Below, piece by piece: positions 1-5,746 of a stretch of 5,746 nt of DNA; within the stretch, counting starts at the first letter, position 1, and each line of letters begins with the position of its first letter. This DNA is from Candidatus Odinarchaeota archaeon (GTDB taxonomy: Archaea > Asgardarchaeota > JAGGXT01): assembly GCA_021162905.1 (NCBI GenBank), contig JAGGXT010000365.1:1-5746 (forward strand), given 5' to 3'. The notes under the pieces were generated by a model. It was not told where the DNA came from. It saw only the letters and a program-made list of their open reading frames with translations, and searched no databases. Position numbers and translations under genes: made by a program.

Positions 1-3000
1 ATCTGAAATATTAACTTCGAAGAAAATATTTCCATGGATGTAATACTCATTTGGTCCGTTAATTTCAATAGTAGGTAATGTATTATCCACGATAATCCAA
101 GTTTCGTTGGTATATATGTTACCAAGAATATCTGAAGCGATTAATTTAATGGTATGTTTTCCATCAATAAGTGAACTTGTATCCCATTTATATGTAGATG
201 TACCAGTAATGTCATAACTTGCGTTATCTATAATTAAAGTTACTGCTTTAATTTTAGTATAAGTGGTAGAGATGCTCCATGAAATATAATATACGCCTTT
301 TATTACTTCACCTTGTGTTGGTGAAAGAATATCAATCTTTATGGCTCTTTCAACATTGTTTATTGCATGTCCTTCGATGTCCAAGCTTTCTATACTTTGA
401 GGATACGGCTCGGTATCGCCAGGAATGTATATTTTTAGAGAGGGATCCCCGAAAAGAACATATTGAACTGATAAGCCCCCGTACATTGGATATCTAATAA
501 CGCTATAATATGAGAGGACGCTATCGTCATATCCAATGTGATCTGAAACTGAGCCAGTATAATAATTATAACTTACCTTAAGTACAGCATTTTGATAAGC
601 CTCTCCTAAAGATTTTCCTTGGTAGAGTTCCTTGAGTATTTCTGCAGTAACATATCCATACCCAAAATATAATGTCCTAATGTTTGCAAAGGCGGCAACA
701 GCTCCGTGATTCAACATAATTCTGGGTACTTGACTGGACCCAAGAAGACATGCCATAAAAACTGCAACGGTACTATGAAGGTTATCTAATCTTAAATCAA
801 ACTCAGTGCCCCATATTTCTCGTAATATTTTGTCCCATGGATTAACTATACCATCATTGTCTGCATCTGGAGAGTCTGGAGACCCTCCTGATTCATAGGT
901 TCTCCAAGCTGTGTCATTATATGCGACACTAAGAACACCTGGACCCCATGGCATATAGTTCCAATAATTATATCCTTGTCCTCCATGATCTGCATAGTAC
1001 CAAACTAGAACACCTTCATTTAATGAGGAAATTATTTCATCTTCTCCTATATGAAATTCCATATCATACATGGCCGTAGATGTCATCTGATAATCATCCA
1101 CAGTGTAGTTTACTCCAAAATTATCGATTATCCACCATCCTACATGATATGCTATAAGTGATTCCATTATCTTGTTCTTCCCAGCATTGTTGTGAATTAT
1201 TGCATCATAAGCTATTATTCTGTTTATTATTCCCGAAGCTTCACTAGCAGTATCGGCTGGAATTCTACCAGGATATGTCCCTCCCAATATGGCTCTTTCT
1301 AAAAGTGGTGGAATCTCTTCTTGAGGTGCGATAATTACTGCATAATCTGTTGATGCCGCTGCTAGCCCATAGGAATTAATCCATTCAAAGAAACTATTGC
1401 TTATTTTAGTCATCCAGTAGAATTGTGGATATTTGAATTCTTTGACTTCATAGGAAAACTCTAAATACTCAGAATACCACAATCGTCCCCAAGTAGCTTC
1501 ATTGAGATTCATAACTTTCTTTCCTAAGTCATTTAAGTTTAATATTAAAACAGGACTACTATGGTATGTTGCTAATAATGTTGCTGGTGCGAATAATCCA
1601 TTTTCACTAAGAGCTATGATGACATCACGCTTATCACTGTTCGCACGAATTGTGGAAATTAGATCTTGCATTGAGAATATTCCAGTCACGTCTTTTCCTT
1701 TTTCTAATAAAGTATTCATAATATTTGAGGATGTTAGACTATATGGATCAACAAGATATACCTCATTTACATCAAGCGCATCAAGAGCATTCATTATGGA
1801 ATCTGGTATGTTATCTCTTTCTATGAAAAGTAATGGAGAATTTAATAGAGATGCTAACACAGCAGCGTTAGATGCCGTTTCAATAATTTTATTATTTAGC
1901 TTACTTGTCTTTATTAAATAGTTTACCTTAAATGATACAGTTTTATTCATAAGGTAGTCACTAGGGTTGCAATAGACAATAATTGTCCACTTGCCTGCTG
2001 CAGGATATTTCACATTTATGTAGTGGTCATTGAATGATTCTGTATCGTAAATATTTCCAAATATCCAGTTACCTTCTGGATCTATTAGACCTATCCGCAT
2101 ATAGTAATAGAAATCATCATTGTCCATATCTAACCATGCATGCAATTCGGTAGCGTTTTCGGGAACTTCAATAGTAAATCTTTGGGTTGCTTTATATAGT
2201 TCAATTTTTGCAAATACGGCAATTGTTAAATCGTCGGAGATATCCTTCAGCTCAAACCTAATTTTATAAATTCCTGACTGATTATTTAACCATAAAAGCA
2301 TATCATCATAGCCAATATCGTAGTCACACCAATCTCTAGCATAACTTGGTGCAAAAGAATAGTCTACGATATTGCCTTGGGGGTCTTCTAAGTAAATCGC
2401 TAATGTATCTTGTGAGTTATAAGTCTCATTTGTATAAATATATGGTATTATATAGCCCACATCATTTCCTACATAGAAAGAATACTCGCTTTGTGGATTA
2501 TCTTTATTTAATTCAATTGCGTCATAATAATTAATTTCATCAATCCCAAATCCCCAGTCAGTTATAGACGAGTCTGAATCAAGTACTATATGTATAGTGC
2601 TTCCTGGAATATATGGTGTCCAAACATCTGTAAAGTGTCCCGTATATGACGCAATGAGTTCCCAATCCTCATTATACACATAAACATAGTCAAAACCTTG
2701 TTCTACGTCTATTCTATCAAAATGAACACGCATAGCACCTGCATGGCTTCTATGAATATCGTATATAAGATACTGATTATTATCATAGGGGTGTGGGCTT
2801 TCATATAAATAATCAAGTGATGATTCACCATGCCACCAACCCCCGTATATATATTCCTCTTCAATGTAGTTATCCCATGTTACATTATAGAATGTACCAC
2901 TAAATAGTCCTTCTTGAATATTTTCACTATTGCTTAAATCTATTGGTGCTAGTACAGCTGTATTGGAGTATTTCCAATTACGTATTGCTATATCTTTCGA

Positions 3001-3540
3001 AAGTTCGAAAATGTTTTTTGAATCATATACGAAAATCTGTTCTTCATTGAACATTGAAGCTATATCATTCTTAGCTGAATCATCAAATGTTCCAACTAAA
3101 TTAATATATGTTTGACCTGGCCATCGATTTAAGTATAAAGTCCAGTCTTCAATAAAGTATTTTTCAGAAGATGATGTTCCGTAGAGTATAGGTGATACAT
3201 AAAGAGTCCCTTGACTATCTCTAAAAATGCTGTTTGGCACGAATAAAAGATATGCAAAATCATCAAGCAATGACAATTTATCTTCTTTTATGAATGTAAT
3301 TTGCTTAAGATATCTTTTATTTTCCGGATAAGTATTGTCTGTATGTATATCACTTAATCTTTCTTTGTTTATTTTGCCTTTGGCGTTGTTAAAATTTGAT
3401 TTAAATTGGATTTTATGTATGCTGTCCGCGAATTGAATACTAAATGAGAAAGAACTACTAGCTATTAACAAAATTATAAGAGCTACAGCAAATATCTGCC
3501 ACAAAATTACCTTTTTTCTTACCTTCCTTTTATTTATCAA
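1..3540 (-). CDS. Secreted gingipain-like (peptidase C25 / caspase-fold) multidomain cysteine protease, partial at the left edge
   Basis: The frame stays open for 1180 codons from a TTG at 3540-3538 and leaves the window without a stop, so the C-terminus is missing. The start is fixed by AGGTGAT at 3547-3553, six bases upstream, and by a signal peptide beginning right there: basic residues 2-10 (INKRKVRKK), a hydrophobic core at about 11-29, a Ser-rich end. Domains in order (approximate residues): 90-200 CWB2-like first part; 201-340 CUB-like, with FDYVYVY, YTG..TDVWTPYIPG and SDSSITDWGF; 341-455 and 456-540 beta-sandwich, PPC-like, each with a DPxGN turn; 545-670 CWB2-like; 690-1040 C25 protease, with YPGRIPADTASEA, ADHGGQG (His852), MACLLGS (Cys931) and the family-ending LFGDPSLKIYIP; 1066-1158 Ig-like; 1153 onward a second Ig-like domain. 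Only three Cys occur (405, 524, 931) and about ten NxS/T sequons, as expected for an exported archaeal surface protein. The role, proteolysis at or outside the cell surface, follows from the family; substrate is unknown. A membrane or S-layer anchor would lie beyond the edge. Confidence 0.9.
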   Translation of the reverse strand, partial: MINKRKVRKKVILWQIFAVALIILLIASSSFSFSIQFADSIHKIQFKSNFNNAKGKINKERLSDIHTDNTYPENKRYLKQITFIKEDKLSLLDDFAYLLFVPNSIFRDSQGTLYVSPILYGTSSSEKYFIEDWTLYLNRWPGQTYINLVGTFDDSAKNDIASMFNEEQIFVYDSKNIFELSKDIAIRNWKYSNTAVLAPIDLSNSENIQEGLFSGTFYNVTWDNYIEEEYIYGGWWHGESSLDYLYESPHPYDNNQYLIYDIHRSHAGAMRVHFDRIDVEQGFDYVYVYNEDWELIASYTGHFTDVWTPYIPGSTIHIVLDSDSSITDWGFGIDEINYYDAIELNKDNPQSEYSFYVGNDVGYIIPYIYTNETYNSQDTLAIYLEDPQGNIVDYSFAPSYARDWCDYDIGYDDMLLWLNNQSGIYKIRFELKDISDDLTIAVFAKIELYKATQRFTIEVPENATELHAWLDMDNDDFYYYMRIGLIDPEGNWIFGNIYDTESFNDHYINVKYPAAGKWTIIVYCNPSDYLMNKTVSFKVNYLIKTSKLNNKIIETASNAAVLASLLNSPLLFIERDNIPDSIMNALDALDVNEVYLVDPYSLTSSNIMNTLLEKGKDVTGIFSMQDLISTIRANSDKRDVIIALSENGLFAPATLLATYHSSPVLILNLNDLGKKVMNLNEATWGRLWYSEYLEFSYEVKEFKYPQFYWMTKISNSFFEWINSYGLAAASTDYAVIIAPQEEIPPLLERAILGGTYPGRIPADTASEASGIINRIIAYDAIIHNNAGKNKIMESLIAYHVGWWIIDNFGVNYTVDDYQMTSTAMYDMEFHIGEDEIISSLNEGVLVWYYADHGGQGYNYWNYMPWGPGVLSVAYNDTAWRTYESGGSPDSPDADNDGIVNPWDKILREIWGTEFDLRLDNLHSTVAVFMACLLGSSQVPRIMLNHGAVAAFANIRTLYFGYGYVTAEILKELYQGKSLGEAYQNAVLKVSYNYYTGSVSDHIGYDDSVLSYYSVIRYPMYGGLSVQYVLFGDPSLKIYIPGDTEPYPQSIESLDIEGHAINNVERAIKIDILSPTQGEVIKGVYYISWSISTTYTKIKAVTLIIDNASYDITGTSTYKWDTSSLIDGKHTIKLIASDILGNIYTNETWIIVDNTLPTIEINGPNEYYIHGNIFFEVNISD

Positions 3541-3553
3541 TTTTTCATCACCT
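3541..3553 (-). promoter_or_regulatory. Shine-Dalgarno site that fixes the TTG start of the protease gene
   Basis: On the minus strand AGGTGAT (3553-3547) is followed by GAAAAA and then TTG at 3540. It matches the archaeal 16S tail complement (AGGTGATC) with a 6-base spacer. The ATG at 3548-3546 overlaps the site but hits a stop after three codons, so TTG is the only start that combines the site, the frame and the signal peptide. Confidence 0.8.
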
Positions 3554-3578
3554 AAAAAATTGGAGAAGAATGCCTTGT

Positions 3579-3592
3579 GTTTTTAAATGTTT
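3579..3592 (-). promoter_or_regulatory. Proximal TATA-like box of the protease gene
   Basis: Minus-strand ATTTAAAAAC (3588-3579) follows an A-rich stretch that could serve as BRE. Counting about 26 bases from the box centre puts transcription start near 3558. That gives a leader of about 17 bases holding the AGGTGAT ribosome site, a normal archaeal arrangement. No experimental start is known here. Confidence 0.5.
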
Positions 3593-3616
3593 TGAGTGTA
3601 ATAATACCAAGTGCTC

Positions 3617-3643
3617 TAAGACGCTGAGATGGGATTTAAGACG
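3617..3643. repeat. Direct repeat TAAGACG at 20-base spacing
   Basis: TAAGACG occurs at 3617-3623 and again at 3637-3643, exactly 20 bases apart, close to two helical turns, so both copies face the same side of the DNA. They lie between the distal and proximal candidate promoters of the protease gene, which suits an operator. No known operator is recognised. Confidence 0.4.
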
Positions 3644-3667
3644 AATAGAAAAATACACTATTAGTAA

Positions 3668-3684
3668 CATTTTTTATACTTTCG
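3668..3684 (-). promoter_or_regulatory. Distal BRE/TATA-like promoter upstream of the protease gene
   Basis: Reading the minus strand from 3684, CGAAAG is followed directly by TATAAAAA (3678-3671), a good archaeal BRE-TATA pair by sequence. Start would fall near 3649, giving a leader of about 108 bases through the direct repeats. It may be a second promoter; the proximal box fits the gene start better. The inverted repeat at 3688-3716 lies just upstream. Confidence 0.4.
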
Positions 3685-3687
3685 TAT

Positions 3688-3716
3688 TTAAGTGTGAAAA
3701 ATTATTACTCACTTAA
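3688..3716. repeat. Inverted repeat TTAAGTG...CACTTAA upstream of the protease gene
   Basis: TTAAGTG (3688-3694) and CACTTAA (3710-3716) are perfect 7-base arms separated by 15 bases, centre to centre 22 bases, or about two helical turns. They sit immediately upstream of the distal BRE/TATA pair, where an activator would bind, although a weak RNA hairpin is also possible. Confidence 0.45.
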
Positions 3717-3744
3717 GATAACGATTGGGTGTATAGAAATCTAA

Positions 3745-3775
3745 AATAATCGCATATTATTCATTAAAGTGAATA
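3745..3775. repeat. Two overlapping short inverted repeats
   Basis: AATAAT (3745-3750) pairs with ATTATT (3756-3761) across 5 bases, and TATTCA (3758-3763) pairs with TGAATA (3770-3775) across 6 bases. The two share 3758-3761, so only one could form as a hairpin at a time. They are AT-only or nearly so, thermodynamically weak, and may be chance. Confidence 0.25.
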
Positions 3776-3783
3776 TGGAAAGG

Positions 3784-3796
3784 CTTTATGATAAAG
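3784..3796. repeat. 13-base palindrome CTTTATGATAAAG
   Basis: CTTTAT and ATAAAG are perfect arms around a single G. It lies 38 bases downstream of the kinase stop. With a one-base loop it is unlikely to form an RNA hairpin, so a protein-binding palindrome is the more natural reading, but there is no independent support. Confidence 0.3.
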
Positions 3797-3821
3797 AATT
3801 ACATAAAAATTATAGATAGAG

Positions 3822-3833
3822 AAAAAAAATTAT
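3822..3833 (-). terminator. Oligo-T transcription terminator after the FGGY homologue
   Basis: Immediately after the TGA (3836-3834), the minus strand reads ATAA followed by eight T (3829-3822) and then CTCTATC. Archaeal RNA polymerase terminates at such T runs without needing a hairpin. It would separate the kinase transcript from the protease gene. Confidence 0.55.
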
Positions 3834-5276
3834 TCAATCAAGTTTATCGATTTCATCAAAGACTGTTTTCATGAACTTAAGCATTCTGAAGTATTGCTTG
3901 AAAATCCTTCTATATGTTTTACATTTTTCGCTTGGCGTGGCTTCACTTGGGCTTAAAGATTCTCTTACTCTCTTTATATCATTCCAGGTTATCTCATTGA
4001 TTCCTATTTTTGCCATGAGTGCCGTACCAAGTGATGAAAGCTGGCCATGAAAAATTTCTTGGTTTTTGCATAGAACATCAGTTACCAATTCTGAGAAATG
4101 TTTAACACATTCAACATTCAGACCGTAAACTTTTTCAGATAAACTAATTCGGCTTTCCTCCAGAGATTTAAAAACGAGATTTATTGCGAAAGCGTATCCA
4201 AGCAAACTTCCAGCAAATAAATCAATATTTGTTGATGATGCATCAAATCCTCCAATCATCCCTTTTAACTTGGGGTAACATTCGGAATACTCATCAACGA
4301 TAAATGGGAAGCCGATCATTTTTACTACTTTCTCTTGAAATATCCTCTTCTTTTCTATTTCTTCGTTGTAGTTAACATTATAGGTTTTCTGAAGCCATGA
4401 TAAGTATTCCTCGAGCGGTGGTAGCTCGCTTCCCATTATATAGAGATTGGGATACGCATGCAAACTTAAGTGATAATGGAAGCTACCATGGGGCGAATCT
4501 GATACAACACCAGCATAGGATGGAGTCATATAGCTTACGAAAGTGTCTGAGTTATTTAATAAACACGCACCTAAACAAGTAGCAGCTGTATCTGTTGAAC
4601 CTATTACAATAGGAATGTCATAGTTTAATCCGAGAGTTTCTTTGATTTCAGAACTTAAGTTTCCTACAGTAGTTGCTGGTTCTACAAGATCTGGCAGTTT
4701 TTCTGTATCGATTTCCAACATATTGATCAGTAAGTCATCCCATGTTAATGTTTTTTTATTAAGCAATCCCCATTCGAATGCTGTTGTTTTATCAATCACA
4801 ACTTTTCCAGTTAGACTTTTAACGATATAACTTATTAAGTCGAGGAGATATTTTGTGTTTTGATAGGTGATTTTTCTATGTTCTTTTACGTGAAGAATCC
4901 TTGCTATATTTAGTTTTGGCGATGGTATGTTTCCGACGTGGTCTAGCCAAAATTCTAAATCCATTCTCATGAGCTCTTCGATCAGATCATAATCTTGAAA
5001 ACCTCTAGTTATAATGGGCTCTCCTAAAATTTTGTCCCTGGAGTGAAGAATGAGAGATGATGGATAGCATGATATTCCAATTGCAGAGATTTTATAATTT
5101 CTCAGTTTGGAGATTAGATCTTTTAAGATTTGAATTACATTTGATAATACATTCTCAGGTGATATTGGAAATGAGCTAGATTTTTTTAGTTCCGTAATAA
5201 TTTTCATTTGTTCATCTAAAACTGTTGCAGATATTGCATTCTTACTTATTGATAATCCGATACTACAATGTTTCAT
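3834..5276 (-). CDS. Divergent FGGY-family carbohydrate kinase homologue, probably catalytically impaired
   Basis: The 480 residues span both FGGY actin-like lobes at normal family length. FGGY kinases (xylulokinase, gluconokinase, glycerol kinase types) phosphorylate sugars or polyols with ATP in the cytoplasm. Recognisable blocks: start MKHCSIGLS; KISAIGISCYPSSLILHSRD (62-81); sugar-lobe stretch LLDLISYIVKSLTGKVVIDKT (about 144-164); IVIGSTDTAATCLGA (223-237) with the catalytic-base Asp229 kept; PFIVDEYSECYPKLKGMIGG then LFAGSLLGYAFAI (from 324), equivalent to the GER and EGxAF region. Odd: the N-terminal DxGT phosphate loop is S-I-S-K (9-12), and the GGG adenosine motif is replaced by VYGLNVEC (383-390). 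The usual WxDxR is also absent. I chose the ATG at 5276 because it gives the family N-terminus and has GTGAT four bases upstream; the in-frame ATG at 5312 would add 12 residues (MFLMSYRFDVIK) with no ribosome site. Fold call is strong, activity and substrate are not. Confidence 0.8.
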   Translation of the reverse strand: MKHCSIGLSISKNAISATVLDEQMKIITELKKSSSFPISPENVLSNVIQILKDLISKLRNYKISAIGISCYPSSLILHSRDKILGEPIITRGFQDYDLIEELMRMDLEFWLDHVGNIPSPKLNIARILHVKEHRKITYQNTKYLLDLISYIVKSLTGKVVIDKTTAFEWGLLNKKTLTWDDLLINMLEIDTEKLPDLVEPATTVGNLSSEIKETLGLNYDIPIVIGSTDTAATCLGACLLNNSDTFVSYMTPSYAGVVSDSPHGSFHYHLSLHAYPNLYIMGSELPPLEEYLSWLQKTYNVNYNEEIEKKRIFQEKVVKMIGFPFIVDEYSECYPKLKGMIGGFDASSTNIDLFAGSLLGYAFAINLVFKSLEESRISLSEKVYGLNVECVKHFSELVTDVLCKNQEIFHGQLSSLGTALMAKIGINEITWNDIKRVRESLSPSEATPSEKCKTYRRIFKQYFRMLKFMKTVFDEIDKLD

Positions 5277-5286
5277 TTTTATCACA
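5277..5286 (-). promoter_or_regulatory. Shine-Dalgarno site that decides the FGGY homologue start
   Basis: The minus strand reads GTGAT at 5285-5281, then AAAA, then ATG at 5276-5274. It supports the shorter protein over the in-frame ATGs at 5312 and 5303, neither of which shows a comparable site. Confidence 0.6.
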
Positions 5287-5315
5287 TCAAATCTATAAGA
5301 CATTAGAAACATTAG

Positions 5316-5326
5316 CTATTAATTAA
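5316..5326 (-). promoter_or_regulatory. Possible weak TATA-like box and TTAATTAA palindrome before the FGGY homologue
   Basis: Minus-strand TTAATTAATAG lies about 45 bases before the ATG at 5276. As a TATA box it would start transcription near 5295 with an 18-base leader containing GTGAT, and would exclude the ATG at 5312 from the mRNA. TTAATTAA is also a perfect palindrome and could be an operator for the RHH protein encoded just upstream. The DNA here is very AT-rich, so chance is a real alternative. Confidence 0.3.
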
Positions 5327-5384
5327 CTGAGCATCTCTGATAATTTTTGTGTAGATAGATAATTAATAATAATCTCTCGTTGTA

Positions 5385-5678
5385 TTAGCAATTTCTACCT
5401 TCTCTGACTAGCTCAACTGCTGTTTTCTCTGAGATTATTTTAAATGGGAGAAGGCCTCTTTTTCTTCGCTCTCTGAAAACTTTCAGAGCATCTTCTTGTA
5501 TCTCTAATTCCATACCGCTAGCCAATTCACTTCCCTCAATTACGGATAAAAGTAGACCTTCTATAAGAGATTTAAGATTTTCTCCTTCTTCTATTGCTAT
5601 TATTTTTGCTTTTTTCCAAATATCCTTTCTAATTCGAACACTTGTAATTTTATCATCCCTTGAAGTCATAGAGATCAT
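5385..5678 (-). CDS. Small ribbon-helix-helix DNA-binding protein, antitoxin or regulator type
   Basis: Residues 11-18 (ITSVRIRK) form a basic beta strand, followed by helix A (about 18-32, KDIWKKAKIIAIEEG), a turn at GEN, and helix B (35-50, LKSLIEGLLLSVIEGS). This is the CopG/Arc-type ribbon-helix-helix pattern, which binds DNA as a dimer through the strand. A charged second half (56-97) contains RERRKRGLLPFKI and ends in KTAVELVREGRNC, reminiscent of the toxin-binding tails of archaeal VapB-type antitoxins. No PIN-domain or other toxin follows: the next gene is the FGGY homologue, 108 bases downstream of the TAA. It may be an orphan antitoxin or a transcription factor for the neighbours. 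The start is either ATG at 5678 (97 residues) or ATG at 5669 (94 residues, MTSRDDK); TGATC three bases before the latter slightly favours 5669. Confidence 0.7.
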   Translation of the reverse strand: MISMTSRDDKITSVRIRKDIWKKAKIIAIEEGENLKSLIEGLLLSVIEGSELASGMELEIQEDALKVFRERRKRGLLPFKIISEKTAVELVREGRNC

Positions 5679-5700
5679 CCATTAAAAATGTATTACAAGT

Positions 5701-5722
5701 AGTATATATAATTATAAAAAAT
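5701..5722 (-). promoter_or_regulatory. TATA-like box of the RHH gene
   Basis: The minus strand reads TTTTTTATAATT and then ATATATACT between 5722 and 5701. A box centred near 5707 would start transcription at about 5681, only 2-3 bases before the ATG at 5678 or about 12 before 5669. The mRNA would thus be leaderless or nearly so. A box centred near 5716 would give a slightly longer leader. Confidence 0.5.
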
Positions 5723-5746
5723 CTATCTTTTTATGATACTTTCCAG

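Larger units (their letters stand above)
3541..3833. other. Long gene-free region between the FGGY homologue and the protease gene
   Basis: These 293 bases hold no open frame of note on either strand and no tRNA-like fold that I can see. Contents from the kinase side: an oligo-T run (3822-3829), a 13-base palindrome (3784-3796), overlapping inverted repeats (3745-3775), a 7-base-arm inverted repeat (3688-3716), a distal promoter (3668-3684), a 7-base direct repeat at 20-base spacing (3617-3643), a proximal TATA-like box and the ribosome site. The density of repeats is more than a simple constitutive promoter needs, but AT-rich DNA produces short repeats by chance. Confidence 0.6.

Noticed and set aside
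1..400. A separate gene for the Ig-like region
   Set aside because: The frame is continuous with the protease domain with no stop or new start; Ig-like domains commonly follow C25 domains.
1502..1921. 139-codon plus-strand open frame, with other shorter plus-strand frames at 279-497, 2346-2534 and 2930-3115
   Set aside because: All lie antisense within the protease gene, which has continuous domain matches on the minus strand. Their translations show no recognisable motif or ribosome site.
3541..3833. A CRISPR array, tRNA or small RNA gene in the long intergenic region
   Set aside because: The repeats are too short and irregularly spaced for CRISPR, and no cloverleaf or other stable GC-bearing fold is visible.
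4397..4830. Plus-strand open frames of 61-62 codons at 4397-4582 and 4642-4830
   Set aside because: They are antisense to the conserved central part of the FGGY homologue and have no family features.
5277..5312. Upstream ATGs (5312, 5303) as the start of the FGGY homologue
   Set aside because: They add residues ahead of the normal FGGY N-terminus, lack a ribosome site, and may lie before the predicted transcription start.
1..5746. A mobile element or insertion sequence
   Set aside because: No transposase, integrase, long terminal inverted repeats or target-site duplications were seen.

Overview
The window looks archaeal, probably from an AT-rich thermophilic or TACK-type lineage, though the exact group cannot be fixed. 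The basis is GGTGAT-type Shine-Dalgarno sites, TATA/BRE-like boxes at archaeal distances, oligo-T termination, AGA/AGG and ATA-rich codon use, a TTG start, and a secreted C25-type protease with CUB-like and Ig-like modules. All three recognisable genes lie on the minus strand, so transcription reads from high to low coordinates.

Layout in transcription order. (1) 5385-5678 encodes a 97-residue ribbon-helix-helix protein (antitoxin or regulator type) with its own TATA-like box. (2) 3834-5276 encodes a 480-residue FGGY carbohydrate-kinase homologue. Its phosphate-binding DxGT motif and its glycine-rich adenosine motif are both missing, so it may be a non-catalytic sugar-binding or sensor protein. 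(3) 3541-3833 is a gene-free 293-bp stretch with an oligo-T terminator, several inverted and direct repeats and two candidate promoters. (4) 3540 to the left edge is one uninterrupted frame of 1180 codons that starts at TTG and runs out of the window. It encodes a large secreted surface protein: signal peptide, CWB2-like segment, CUB-like domain, two beta-sandwich (PPC-like) domains, second CWB2-like segment, gingipain/C25-like caspase-fold protease with His852 and Cys931, then Ig-like domains. It covers more than 60% of the window.

How the parts may work together is inference. The RHH protein and the degenerate kinase could form a small regulatory unit upstream of the protease gene, whose long repeat-rich upstream region suggests controlled expression. 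Only gene order, common strand and the upstream repeats support this. The protease alone is a confident call.
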